This document shows, one piece after another, positions 22,926 through 34,390 of a stretch of 64,000 nucleotides of DNA (the stretch's first letter is position 1; each line of letters starts with the position of its first letter). The position numbers were made by a program, and so were the translations under genes. The stretch is from Pollenia angustigena. Its lineage: Eukaryota > Arthropoda > Insecta > Diptera > Polleniidae. A model generated the notes under the pieces. It had not been told where the DNA came from. It did no database searches and saw only the letters and a list, made by a program, of their open reading frames with translations. The DNA is taken from assembly GCA_930367215.1 (NCBI GenBank), contig OV884059.1, forward strand, positions 156,362,511-156,426,510, given 5' to 3'.

Positions 22926-23798
22926 AAAGTTTGAATATATCATGAAAATAATTTTTTTAGGGTATTTTTGGGCCTCCGAGTTAAAAAAAACAAAATTTAA
23001 AGGCCAAACAATTAGCCGTTTACGTTTTAATTAAATTTTTGTTGAATTCTGTTTATTATTATTTTTAATAAAAACTGATGAAACATATTAAAAAAATTTA
23101 GTTTTGTAATAAAAAAAAACAAGTTTTATTATTTGAGCAGCACAAATGAAGTTCGCATTTAGACCAGAAGTTCGATAATTTTTATAATGCTTCTAGAGCT
23201 TTCGAAGCTTCGGCAAATGGTTGAATTGGACGTCAGTATAAATTTTGTAAAGCATGCCTTGAGGCACTCTTTGCCATTAGAGGGTTAGGATTTTTTATCG
23301 TAAAACGAACTTTTATCAATTTGTTTGACTTAAAATTATCGACTAAATTTTATTGACCGTAACACTATAATACAAATTTTTTTGATGGTAAGATTTTAAT
23401 CAGGTTTATAATACATTCTAATTTTATTTTGGGAAAAATTTTGATACAAAATGGTTTTATGATAAGATTTTGATCAAAAAGCTCAAGTTAAATTTTATTT
23501 AAAATTTCAAAATTTGGCGTTAGGCAAAAAGGTCTTAACTCCGAAACTGTAGTTTTTTGTAATGTTTAATTGATAAATTTTTATTTAGTGTATTTCATAT
23601 AGACTTTTTTCCTAAAGCATCTGCTGACTTAAGTTTCTGATACCAAACGAAAAGGAATTTGAGACAATCAAAAATTCAAAATGTGTGTGTGTTTTTTTAA
23701 GTAAAACCTTTTTACCTAACGGCAAAGAATCATAAATTTTAACAAATATCTTAAATTATCTATAAATGTTTTGATTTGTAACCCTCTTGTTGTTCTAG
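22926..23798. other. No feature seen (3' part of the intron)
   Basis: AT-rich sequence with no inverted ends or open frame of note, running to the splice acceptor. Confidence 0.4.
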
Positions 23799-24176
23799 AT
23801 AATTTTCGCCAGCAGTGCCTTACCCTGGATAGGCTATTTAATTGGTTGGATTTTAGCTTTATTGTGCCGCCAATCACGCAAAGATGCCCTTACAATAGCG
23901 ATTGAGACTGGTATACAAAATACCGGTATTGCCATATTTATGTTAAATTTTACATTGCCTCAACCTCAAGCCGATATGACAAGTGCGGTACCCGTAGCCA
24001 ATTCAATGATGACACCCTTGCCACTGCTTTTGATTTATATTCTAAAGAAAATCTTTTGTCGCACCAGCATTGAAGAAACAGAAGAGCCTGGTATAAAGGA
24101 AAGTAAATTTACCGAGGCAAAAGCAATAGTGGAAAAGGGACACCTGGAGGAGCAAATAGTGTACAACAAAACGTGA
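23799..24176 (+). CDS. SLC10-family sodium/bile-acid-type symporter, exon 2 (terminal)
   Basis: Second and last coding exon of the same transporter, residues 360-484 and the stop TGA. The acceptor is a pyrimidine-rich tract ending TTCTAG just before 23799. Joining in phase 0 continues the last membrane segments without a break. ETGIQN at residues 395-400 is the second SLC10 hallmark, in the broken helix that binds sodium and substrate in characterised members. Two hydrophobic segments (about 365-381 and 420-432) and a charged cytoplasmic tail (about 433-484) follow. Both key motifs are intact, so the gene looks functional. The split falls between the two halves of the transport core, so loss or skipping of this exon would remove the second sodium-site motif. 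Confidence 0.93.
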   Translation: MIFASSALPWIGYLIGWILALLCRQSRKDALTIAIETGIQNTGIAIFMLNFTLPQPQADMTSAVPVANSMMTPLPLLLIYILKKIFCRTSIEETEEPGIKESKFTEAKAIVEKGHLEEQIVYNKT

Positions 24177-25319
24177 CTTAATGTGAATTGCAAAACTTTT
24201 TTGTTAAGTATGTAGTTTATTTTTAAAAACTTAGTAAAATAGATTAAATTGACTTTAAACTAATTTTATTTTAATAATATGTATCATTAAAACTCTGTGG
24301 CAATAAGGAAAAAGTCCTTTAGTCTATTTTTTAGTTTCTTTGGAAAGCAATTTTAAACTTTAAAGGTGATTTTGGAAAATGTAATTATATTCTAATAATT
24401 ATAATTATCACTTTAATGCGATTTTAGTTTATTTTTAAGTTTTTTGTTTGCCTAAAAATTCCTAATTTCAAATACCGGAAGTAAATTTACATAAGTTTTA
24501 ATTCCAAATGTTATTGAACATTGAAAACAGATAAGCAAAAAGTGATTTTACTACAAATCAATTGAACCTTTGCCCATGTGTACTTTTGAACGTGAAAATC
24601 TCAAAGATGCTATTATTAACTCATATTAAGCTTAATTCAATTTAAGCACTTTTTCCTTTTTTCCACAGAAATGTATACATACTTGCTTTATACTATAGCT
24701 TTATTATATAACATTTAATTTAAATAAATTTAATTACCCTTATTTTGTTAAACTTGAGTAAAGACTTCAAAACAATTTATAGCAGACATTTTATTATCAT
24801 TGCTGTATGTTATTGTTAAGCAATAAAAAAATCAGTCGTAGTTTTCAATAACAATTTTTCTTATCAAAAAAATTTAGAAGTGTTTTACAATCGATTAATT
24901 TAGGGCTTTTTAATATCTTATTACGGTGATATTTTTACGATGCGCTTTTAATTATGTATATTAAAAAAAAAAAACTAAAAATTCAAATCTTTAATAAAAA
25001 TCATTTAATAAAATAATACATAATTGAATTTTAAAATAGTTTTCTTTAGTTTGGTTTTTTACTCAATTCTTATTAATAAAAAAAATTTAATCAAAAGTAC
25101 CAAGGCCCATTTATCAGGTCTGCTGCTTACTTGAACAAAAACAAAAAACGACATGTATTTTGTTTGTGTAAAATTTCTTTTTAGTTGTCAAAGTCTTACT
25201 ACCACATATACAAAGTAAACGAAAAAAACGTGTATGTGTGGCATACCATAAACGTATGTGTGGGAAAAAACAATAAACGTAAACAAACATATACATTAGA
25301 CTGTTTGCGCTGCTTAAAA
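24177..25319 (+). other. Downstream region of the SLC10 gene
   Basis: Probable 3' untranslated sequence for the first several hundred bases, then AT-rich DNA without recognised repeats. Confidence 0.4.
24723..24728 (+). terminator. Candidate polyadenylation signal for the SLC10 gene
   Basis: AATAAA 547 bases after the SLC10 stop codon. Another AATAAA is at 24822 and an ATTAAA lies 67 bases after the stop at 24243. In DNA this AT-rich such hexamers arise by chance, so the choice is a guess. Confidence 0.25.
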
Positions 25320-25321
25320 TA

Positions 25322-25919
25322 CAGTTAAACCTCTATTATCCGGCTCTCGTGGGACCGGCACCAGCACGGATAATCGAAATACACGGTTAATAGAGGTTAT
25401 ATTAATATAAACAGAAATTTTTTTTTTTATTTATTTTTATTTCAACATTAAATTTATGGAACTGCAGATTCAAATATACCACATACTATTTTTCTAAAAA
25501 ACATACAAATTCCCATAGACAATGCAAAATCAAATATTTACTGATTATGCTTTGGTTGATCAAACTATATGAATGCACAAAATTTGTACATTTTACAACG
25601 TTTTATGCTTTTTTGTTTTTGCATTTCTTTTGACGAAATGTTAAAATTTCACTTGCTAAATGAATACAAACGCAAATATGTTCTTATGTGTGGGCACATG
25701 AACTTAAAAAGGGGAAACACCGGAATTAGATTAACATAACAAAAAACATATGAATACTGCACGGATAATACATGTAAAGCACGGTTAATAAAGGTGTAAG
25801 TCTAAAGCACGGATAATAGAGGTGAAGCACGGATAATAGAGGGAAAAAATAAAAAGAACCGCATGCCGGTTAATAGATGTAACCGATTAATAGAGGCCCG
25901 GTTAATCGAGGTTTAACTG
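25322..25919. mobile_element. pogo-like MITE, 598 bp, ends CAGTTAAACCTCTATTA
   Basis: Inverted ends CAGTTAAACCTCTATTATCC and GGTTAATCGAGGTTTAACTG, with TA on both sides (25320-25321, 25920-25921). Subterminal repeats of GCACGGATAATAGAGGT type occur at both ends. TA target and CAGT ends fit Tc1/mariner-pogo. No transposase. Confidence 0.85.
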
Positions 25920-25949
25920 TAATAGGTTTGGTGTAAGAAATCATGATAT

Positions 25950-27069
25950 GCCGTGCCGGGTGGGGCCCAAAGTTCCCCATATTATAAAAAAAAACATCTT
26001 TTCTATCAGATCTTTATAGTTATACTAGTTGAAAAGCCGAAAATCAAAAATATGACTTCGGTACGATCTTCCGCAGAGAAAGTACTTCAAGTGTGCCTAT
26101 GTCATCAGATGGCTTCAGAAAGTTGCGGAAAGAATAGGACATACATGCAAACAATAATTCCGAAATTTTAATAAAAAAATTATTTTTTTTCCAGAAAAAA
26201 AATTACCTTTCTAAACCAACTGCGCATATAAGAAAAACGTTTTACCTTTCTTAAAGTAAATTTTATTGCGTAATTTCGGTTTTTTTTTAGTTTTTCAATA
26301 AGCTAAAGCGTTTTTGAGTTACGCGAACATATGTTGTGTAACCTCCTTAATTTTCGAAATAACGGTATATCTCGAAAACCAAAGCCAGCATAAAGAAAAA
26401 AGTTTTAACTTTCTTAAAGTAAATTTTATTGCGGAATTTCGGTTTTTTTAGTTTTTCAATAAACTAAAGCGTTTTTGAGTTTCGCGAACATATGTTGTGC
26501 AACCTCCTTAATTTTCGAAATAACGGTATATCTCGAAAACAAAAGACAACATAAAGAAAAAAGTTTCAACTTTCTTAAAGTAAATTTTATTTTGGAATTT
26601 CGGTTTTTTTTAGTTTTTCAATAAACTAAAGCGTTTTTGAGTTTCGCGAACATATGTTGTACAACATCCTTAATTTTCGAAATAACGGTATATCTCGAAA
26701 ACCAAAGCTAACCAAAAAAAAACGGCTAGCACCACTGGATTCAGCGACCCCGAATTAGGTTAAAAATCTTTCGTTCGTATCATACTTAAATATTAAACGG
26801 CAAATACTTTAATCAATCTATACAATATATAATTTCTTAGTATGTCAGGCTGTTTGCATGTATGTCCTATTCTTTCCGCAACTTTCTGAAGCCATCTGAT
26901 GACATAGGAAGCTGAAATTTGGCACACTTGAAGTACTTTCTCTGCGGAAGATCGTAACGAAGCCATATTTTTGATTTTCGGCTTTTCAACTAGTATAACT
27001 ATAAAGATCTGATAGAAAAGATGTTTTTTTTTTATAATATGGGGAACTTTGGGCCACACCCGGCACGGC
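25950..27069. mobile_element. Foldback element, 1,120 bp, with three internal repeats
   Basis: Inverted arms of about 200 bases, 25950-26153 and 26851-27069 (outer GCCGTGCCGGGTG). The right arm holds 17 extra bases (near 26910). The middle has about three direct repeats of roughly 165 bases; the phrase CTAAAGCGTTTTTGAGTT is at 26303, 26464 and 26636. Each repeat ends AAATAACGGTATATCTCGAA. Arms plus internal tandem repeats resemble foldback transposons. The matching open frames on both arms are by-products. Confidence 0.85.
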
Positions 27070-28069
27070 TAGGTACCGTCGGATTGACCTGAAAAATTAG
27101 ATCATGGTTTCAGCGCAAACAATTAAATTAAAAAAAAAAAAAAAAAAAAATCCCATACAAGATGCGACCAGTCTAATATACATGCACATGTAAGCTAAAT
27201 GTAAACAACTTTTGACAACTAAAAAGAACATAAACAATGATCATCAGGGTTCTTGCGCAGACCAATTCAATGGGCCTTGACAAGTACATAAATATTTTTA
27301 AACCTTAAAAAGAAAATGTTTGAATAACAAAAGTCAAAGAATCAAATAAACGAAAAGCACAATTTAAATGCCAAATTTCGTCAAAATTCGATCAATTAAT
27401 TTTTTTAGTTAGATTGTAATACAAACATCTTTATTGAACATTTTCAATAAAAAATACTTTATAGCTAAATTTCGATAAAAAGTTTTTAAGGTGAACTTTT
27501 TAATGAAATTTCTTTAACGCTTAATTTTAATCAAAATGTCTATCGTAAAATAAAAAAAAAAATCTTCAACGTAAAACTGAAATAAAAAAGATTTTAGCGA
27601 AAATTTTTGATAAAATTTTATATACGTAAGATTTGAACTAAAATTTTTAACAAAATATCTTTAAATTCTGATAAATTTTTTTACGTGAAATTTTTAACAA
27701 CGTAACGTAAAATTTTATTAAAAATTTAGTTTTCTTAATCGTATAATGAGTTGTTATTTTTTAAAGTGGTATAAGTCCACTTCTTAATAATCATGAGTTA
27801 ACGTTAACTTTAATTAGGTATAGATACCTTCTGTCCATATTTGTTATCAGCTTTTCCATGGAGTGCGATTTGGCCATTAAATAAACAAATTTATTTGAAC
27901 TACATACAAAAAGGTATCGTAAAAATCGTTTTTTTTTAAACCTGAATAAGTCCATTCCTAATAATCAGAATTATAACATAACTTTCATGACATGTATGCA
28001 TTAAAAGAAATTGTAGCATCTAGAGGAGCGGAAGAAATAGCATCTAGCCACCTGAAGCACATTCAAAAT
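27070..28069. other. No gene seen
   Basis: AT-rich sequence with an A-run at 27128-27150. GTGGTATAAGTCCACTT at 27766-27782 has an inverted partner at 29305-29320, so an older element may enclose the insertions between. Confidence 0.35.
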
Positions 28070-28077
28070 GTTACAAC

Positions 28078-28635
28078 CAGTGTTCAAAAATAAACACTAA
28101 ATATCGCTACTTAGTGTTCGGTTCGGTAGATTTGTGGAAAACACAAACGCTTAAAGTGTTTGTGTAGTAAATCATAAAAAAATAACGTTTCCCTGTTTGT
28201 CATCTTTCGAACACAAGTATAAAACTGTTATTATTCAACTCAACAAAAGATGAGAACATTTAGACCCTATTATATTGCGGTAAACAAAAACATAACAAAA
28301 ATTACAACGGATCACAACCAGTTGTCTTAGTTACAACTCAACAACTTGTTCGTGCTGCGGTCGTTGCTAAAATTTATGTTTGTTAATTTCTTTATCAATG
28401 TAAAAAAGAAACATTATAGAACATTAAAATAAAATGTTTGTCTATTGTATTGATACAATTGTTCCGTTTTTTAACGAAGAACAGAACACTACATATAATG
28501 TTCGGCTCTTTCTTGAAACTAGTTACGAACGGTATTAAGGGTTGTGTTCACCTTCACAAACACTAAAGAAATAGATATCGTTCCTGGGTGTGTGAGCCAA
28601 ACGCTTAATAATGTTCTGTTTATTTTCGAACACTG
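28078..28635. mobile_element. hAT-type element, 558 bp, AACACTAA subterminal words
   Basis: Ends CAGTGTTC and GAACACTG with a perfect 8-bp duplication GTTACAAC (28070-28077, 28636-28643). AACACTA/TTAGTGTT words recur near both ends. Noncoding. Confidence 0.9.
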
Positions 28636-28812
28636 GTTACAACCCAAGACCATATTATAGCGTAAAGTGATATGTATGTGTACGGGACAAAAACAAAATA
28701 TTAAGTTCGCGCTGATGTAGTTAGGAACTTTTTAATCAGCTTATAATAACATACATAAATCTCTTTATTTAAAAACACCCCTCAACTTGTAACAAGCAGT
28801 CAGTCTCTTCGA

Positions 28813-28839
28813 CTACGAATTATCGGGTTTCTACTGTAT
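28813..28839. repeat. Fragment of the ATAATTCGTAAT pogo-like family, right end
   Basis: TACGAATTATCGGG and TTTCTACTGTA match the right end of the pogo-like MITE at 29709-30218. Only this end is present. Confidence 0.5.
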
Positions 28840-28851
28840 AACTGAAATTAA

Positions 28852-29193
28852 TGGCCTGTTCGTCGATTTCGAACAAAGACTTTTAAAAACACGATCAACC
28901 AAGTTCATTTAAAATTATGTATGGTACATATACATAACGTATGGTAAATATAACGGACACACAATAATATGTATTCTTTGTACAAATTTTATTTTAAGAA
29001 TAATAAAAATTTCACAACATAAAATTTACGGACATAAAAAATCAAACAATTCTTTGCCATAAATGAAGTATTTTCAGTAAAGTATTATATTCATTACAAT
29101 ATACAACATTATGGCCTGTTCTTCGATTTGTTTGTTTGGTTTACATATTAGTTAAGCGAACGAAGTCTTCGGTCGAAATCGACGAACAGGCTA
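28852..29193. mobile_element. MITE of 342 bp, ends TGGCCTGTTCGTCGATTTCG
   Basis: Inverted ends TGGCCTGTTCGTCGATTTCG and CGAAATCGACGAACAGGCTA. Flanks are TAA at the left and TAG at the right, so a 3-bp duplication with one change is possible. A third, internal copy of the end (TGGCCTGTTCTTCGATTTG) starts at 29112. Confidence 0.65.
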
Positions 29194-29706
29194 TAGCTTT
29201 AAATTAACTTGGTTCATCGTGCATTTAAATGTTACTCTTACAGATTATCGTTCGCCAAAATTTAAAAATAAACTAAAACGCAAACCCTTAAATATCTCGA
29301 TACATGAAAAATGGACTTATACCGCTTTTTAATATAACAGCTCATGTATGAGTAGTAGTCCACTTGCAAAAAGCGCTAAGTTAAAAAAAATAAAAATTCT
29401 GTAAAAGACGTTATTTTATTTGTTTTTTAAAATGGATCCCTAACCCACTGTCCATCTCGTTAAAAACTCGGTAAGTAATAAAACTCTTTTAATCGATTTT
29501 CTCAGAATTTTGCTTTATTAAACTAAGATATTTTTGCAAGTGGACTCTGAATTGACTACTCATATGAAATATGCACAACTAATAGTTTGATAACCAAAAA
29601 TAATCTTTGTTATTAAGCACTTACAAAATGGTTTTATATTTGATTATATTTTCTCTAAAAGGAAATCTTAACAATTGTTAAGAAAAAGAGCACTCGAGAA
29701 TCGATG
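29194..29706. other. No gene seen
   Basis: AT-rich sequence containing the right partner (29305-29320) of the GTATAAGTCCACTT inverted pair. Confidence 0.3.
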
Positions 29707-29708
29707 TA

Positions 29709-30218
29709 CAGTAGAATCCCGATAATTCGTAATCGCAAGGGACCGACAATTTCTTACGAATTATAGGGGTTTTCGATTTAGCGGGTTTTCGATTTAACGG
29801 GGTTAAAATAAAATAAATACGAATAAGCGGGGTTTTTGAATTTATTTACTAAAAAAATATAAAAAACAATTGTTAAAAATAAAATATATAAAAATTATTC
29901 ATGTAACAAACTGATATTAAGAAAATAAACCCACACACAAGCAAAAAACCACGCAAAAATAAAATAGTGGTAAACAAAAAATCATTCTTTCCATGTTTCT
30001 GTTGTTTTTATTACGAATTATAAGTGGTAGTAAGCAAACAATTACGATTTATAAGAGGTAAAGAAGATTTTATTTGACAAAAAAATTACGAATTAGCGAG
30101 GGGACCAAAATGTATGGAAATTTTACGAATTAACGAGATTTTTTCAAGGGACCGACAGTTTATTACGAATTATCGGGAATTACGATTTATCGGGGTACGA
30201 ATTATCGGGATTTTACTG
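29709..30218. mobile_element. pogo-like MITE, 510 bp, ends CAGTAGAATCCCGATAATTC
   Basis: Inverted ends CAGTAGAATCCCGATAATTC and GAATTATCGGGATTTTACTG, TA at both borders (29707-29708, 30219-30220). TACGAATTAT words and the phrase AAGGGACCGACA occur near each end. No coding sequence. Confidence 0.88.
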
Positions 30219-30539
30219 TATTATTATTTTTTTAATTTCTTATGAACTTTGCCAATTTTTTTTAAGTATTTTTACATATAAAGCATTTTTAGTGAGACGG
30301 ACATACCAAAAATATATTTTGCCGAAATTTTTTTTCGTTTGGCAGTACAATACCTCTGATATTTATTTGTCGAGTAAGTTTTAAAAATATTGTTTTTTTT
30401 TTAAATAATTGTTTCGATATAGAAACAACTAAAATTATAATATTAAGATTGATTCTTATAGGAAATCGTTTGATCTTTTCAAAAAGAAAAAAAAAAGATT
30501 TTTGTTCCTTTATATTAAAAAAGTAAAGATATAAAATTT

Positions 30540-30745
30540 GGGGCGAATCCGATATCCACAATAGTGGAGAGGTATTATGCATTTGTGTTGATGCGTGTAA
30601 CACCTTAACAAATTGGTCCTACCGATCGACTCAGAAAGTGAACGATGTCCGTCTGGTTGGCTGCCCATGTAGCCTTGTGCGCAAAGTACAGGTCGCAACT
30701 TTAAAGATAATTTGATGATAATTTGTATATAGTATTATGGGTATA
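30540..30745 (+). repeat. Dispersed repeat with CGATCGACTCAGAA core, copy 2
   Basis: Same order of blocks as 12190-12596 (GGTATTATGCATTTGTG ... ACCGATCGACTCAGAA ... GATGTCCGT ... GATAATTTGATGA), slightly shortened. Short minus-strand open frames in both copies come from this shared sequence and are not genes. Confidence 0.6.
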
Positions 30746-31344
30746 CTCTAGGCTAATATCGGATTAAAAAAATAAAAAAAATTGGGTCTAATAGGCTAAA
30801 ATTCTTAAAGATAACACAAAAATGTATTTGAAACACAATTCGTTTTAAGATATAAACAATATTAAACAAACAACATGCAAAAGAGGGAAAACATGACAAA
30901 TGGTAACGCTGCTTTCAAAGCAAACGTCTTTTTGTCAGTGATGCCAGAATAATAATAGAACTTATTGGCACTTTTCTAGTGATGGCACTAAAATAATCGA
31001 AAGATGTAGAATGGAACAATACAAGATATGAATATCTTGTAAAGATATTGAAAGATGTTGATTTTGAACATTATGTATTTCTTATTCGAATATGAGCTTC
31101 ACAACTCGTTGGTAGATGTTAGATGTTGATCAGTATTAAATGCCTATAATTGGAATTCAAAATGATCACTTCTGGTTTTGAAATTTGTTACCCTTGTAAA
31201 GAAATTAGTATTAATCGAAATTTGCATAAAGAAAATAAAATAGGTCGAAGTTAGAAACATTTAAGTTCAAATTGGTTATTTCCGGTTTTGCAGATGCAAA
31301 ATTGTTTTTTTTTTTTCAATATTTTTTTCTTTGAACAGACTAAA
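30746..31344. other. No gene seen
   Basis: Unassigned AT-rich sequence between a dispersed repeat and a SINE. Confidence 0.35.
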
Positions 31345-31580
31345 CAATTTCTCCATCTGAAGAGATCGAGTGGTTGCGATCGAAACATGTCATAGTAACC
31401 TGCCGGCCAGGGTTCGAGCACCGGCCACGGTCAAGAATGAAAGATTATCAATAACAATTTTAATTAATTTTCATGTTGTAAAATTCCTTTCTTAATAAAA
31501 ATAATTTAATGAAAATTTAATTTGATGAACTTAAGCCTAATTAAAATTATTAAAAATTTCGATTAAAAACCATAAATAGT
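31345..31580 (+). repeat. tRNA-derived SINE, plus orientation
   Basis: Head with an A-box-like GATCGAGTGGTTGC (31364-31377) and the B box GGTTCGAGCAC (31411-31421), then the AT-rich body (CAAGAATGAAAGATTATCA ... GAACTTAAGCCTAATTA) shared with the minus-strand copy at 8450-8715. Confidence 0.6.
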
Positions 31581-31671
31581 TCAACAAAATAACCACAATA
31601 CTAATTAAAAATCACTAACCTTATGGTGTTTTCTTTTCTACAAAAAATGTGACATTTTATTTAAAAAAACA

Positions 31672-31789
31672 TGCAATTTGGTGTCTGTTTCTTAAAAATT
31701 TTGCTCCCGAAAAGGGAGAGATTTTTAGATTAAAACAAGCCACCCTTTTCGGGAGCAAACTTTTTAAGAAACAGACACCAAAATGCATT
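31672..31789. mobile_element. Hairpin MITE, 118 bp
   Basis: Stems of about 45 bases (ATGCAATTTGGTGTCTG ... GCTCCCGAAAAGGG and complement at 31744-31789), with only a few mismatches and a 26-base loop. No target duplication is clear. Confidence 0.8.
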
Positions 31790-31843
31790 TTTTTTATTTA
31801 TTTGTTTCTAGTTCGAACAATATGTAATGGGCGCTTCTATTCT

Positions 31844-32208
31844 GACGGGTGCAACATTTAGACGCTTTAAACGTCTTTTACTAATAGAAAGAAAACATTT
31901 GCAATTAAGTTATTTCTAGAAGGGGTAACATTTTTTTATATACTATTGTTATCTATTTACAAGAATTTATATGAAACGATCAAATAGCCACGAGAGAGCT
32001 TTAAAGTGCATGACGGGTGCAACCAAATCGGCCCACTTTCATAAGATCATACCACAAAAACACAAAACTCTGTTAATTTTTAAACTTTTGTATTTTTCTT
32101 TTTTATTGTGAAAGATGAGATATCAGACGATGATTATCAAATCAAACATCGTAGAGAAATATAATTCAATAATAAGAAATTTTCTCTTAAAGCCATGACG
32201 GGTGCAAC
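31844..32208 (+). repeat. Three copies of GACGGGTGCAAC
   Basis: The 12-mer occurs at 31844, 32012 and 32197, spaced 168 and 185 bases, in AT-rich sequence; two copies are preceded by CAT and two followed by ATTTA. It may mark a decayed tandem repeat. Confidence 0.45.
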
Positions 32209-32244
32209 ATTTAATGAATTTTCTGTTCAAAACTATGAATCTTA

Positions 32245-32825
32245 TGGCGATTTCTTCTCTGAGAAATATGTTGCATTGATGTTACATGTTCTACATTTTT
32301 GTGTTCGTTTGTACAAAAAATACAACTGTGGGAAAAATTTTCAAGTTCTCTTGTGAATATGTTGATTAAAAACATGCAAAACATGTTGCATATTTTACCC
32401 TTACTTTTACTTAAGGTGTTCATAATGCCCTGTTTTTCAACTTTGGTACTTACAACTTTGTTTGTACAACCAATGTCTTATTTTGATTGTCATAATTCAT
32501 ACCGCTCATAATTTTGCAAAAAAATTTTTTTTAAAACAAAATATAAATTTATTTACACATGAATCGTTCGTTTTAATTTTTCTAAGCCATTGGTGATTTC
32601 AATATTTGTTTCCAAGCCATAATAGCGTGCAGAAACCGCTCAAATAGCTTTAAAAATCGCTCATGAAGTACATTAATGATGAAAGTGTAGTAGTTGTAAA
32701 TAAAAGCAGCTAATTGTGTTCTATTGAAATTGCACAACATGTAACACTTCCAGTGATTATAGGTAACATTAGAAAATGTTACATGTATAAACTGTAACAT
32801 ATTTTTCTCAGAAAAGAAATCGCCA
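32245..32825. mobile_element. TTA-flanked element, 581 bp, ends TGGCGATTTCTT
   Basis: Inverted ends TGGCGATTTCTTCTCTGAG and CTCAGAAAAGAAATCGCCA, with TTA at 32242-32244 and 32826-32828. A second inverted pair (TTACATG / CATGTAA) lies inside. Noncoding. Confidence 0.82.
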
Positions 32826-32828
32826 TTA

Positions 32829-33780
32829 ATGATTCGAAGTGCACAACAAATTTATATTTTAGCTTACGTCTAAAAAAATTATATTATTATAAAATATAGA
32901 TATTTTACTTTAAATTGGCATCAAAAAGTGTCAAATAGTGTGATTTGAAAATTGATGTTAAAAGTTGTCTAGAATAGAATTGCCCTAATGTAATTAAAAA
33001 AAAAAAAAATTTCAAAAACGGCAACTCTTTAGCACCCCATAACTCGACAAATATGTATATTATATACAAAGAACTATTTGTCACACACATACATATCTAC
33101 AAGAGGTATTCTTATGCCAAAGGAATATCGGCAAATTATTTTTGGTTTGTCCGCTTCACAAATAATGACCTCCTATATTAAAGTATAATATAAGAATATT
33201 TTTTACTACTACATATTAGCCTAATTCACAATCTTGTGCAAATGGTCTTGAGTCGTAGCATTTGCACAAGATTTTAAATTCGGATATTTATTTTATGCAA
33301 AATCATTTATAATGTCAACATTATAAATGAAAATACAATTGAATTTAATGAAGAAAGCTGACAGGCATATTTTTTATTTAATAAAATTTGTAGTATGTCA
33401 TGTTTGATAATTGCTTTTAAAATTATAATTACACTTTTTATTACGGGGTCTAGCTAGGAGCTATAAAAACTTTCGCTGCTGAGGGGAAAAAATAATTGTT
33501 GTTATTGGCAGGTTTTTTTTAATGTATTTCCCATTTTCTTTTATTTTTTGTGCGAAATAATTGTCTATGTGGTTGTTGTTATGTTTATGTAATACTATTA
33601 CGACAGCTTCACCGAAATTAAGGGATGCGCACGAACAAATTTGGACACCCTTGAAATGAAAATTCTGAGTTGAGTCACTTTTGAAATGTTGAGGTCAAAT
33701 TCCGATGCAAAAAAGCAAGTTCCCTAAAATTTATTAAGTATGACAAGCAATTTGCACATGTGGTAAATGAAGCTCTTCTT
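32829..33780. other. No gene seen; two small hairpins
   Basis: Perfect hairpins at about 33233-33271 (CTTGTGCAAATG / CATTTGCACAAG) and 33305-33330 (CATTTATAATGT / ACATTATAAATG). Otherwise unassigned. Confidence 0.4.
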
Positions 33781-33783
33781 TTA

Positions 33784-33925
33784 GTGACGGTTCACACACG
33801 TCAAGTTTGACTCGTCAAGTCTTGAGTTTTTAGGAAAAAGGGGAAAAGAAATAGCATTCTCTTTACCCTTCTCTCCTAAAAGCTCAAGACTTGAAGAGAC
33901 AAACTTGACGTGTATGAACCAGCAC
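33784..33925. mobile_element. TTA-flanked MITE, 142 bp, ends GTGCCGGTTCACAC, copy 1
   Basis: Inverted ends (GTGACGGTTCACACACGTC; right GACGTGTATGAACCAGCAC) with TTA at 33781-33783 and 33926-33928. Same length as the copy at 63363 and similar throughout. Confidence 0.92.
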
Positions 33926-34390
33926 TTATTACTAATGGCTCTATTAACACTGATATTTATGTTAATGAATGTCTGCAAAAAAGACTTCAACCATTTTTAA
34001 ATCTGCATAAGGTGTAAGGTGTTATGTCACTATAGCAAAAAAGCAATTGAGTGGTATTATACGAATAATGTTGTTTACGTACGAAGGCAACTACCAAATT
34101 ACCCAGAATTCCGCCCTATGGAAAAGTATTGGACATTTGTAAAAACATTTTAAAGGCAGAAAAGCTCAGCCAAAAACGAAAAATATTTTAATAGTGTCAG
34201 CAAATTACATAATAAAGGCACTAATAGGCGGAATTCTAAAAAAAAAATTGTTAGAACCTACTAAAGAACGAATATGGTAGTTCCCATATTCATAAACGAT
34301 TATTAAATTTAACAAACGTTTATTAAGGAACATTTTCATAGAAAATTGGTTTAGGAAACCTTTTTTAAGTTGAATATATGTATTTTAAAA

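Larger units (their letters stand above)
19048..23798 (+). other. Intron of the SLC10 gene, filled with mobile elements
   Basis: A GT-AG intron of 4,751 bases between the two coding exons. It holds two Helitron-like 5'-end fragments, a hAT-type MITE, a 1.1-kb hAT-type element with a small MITE inside it, and two TAA-flanked MITEs. About 19350-19750 is a GAAGG/CCTTC-rich low-complexity patch. The last 870 bases (22930-23798) show nothing I recognise and run into the pyrimidine tract of the acceptor. Confidence 0.85.

Noticed and set aside
25953..27059. Matching 72- and 88-codon frames in the foldback arms
   Set aside because: Both are the same arm sequence read in opposite orientation; no start context or known domain.
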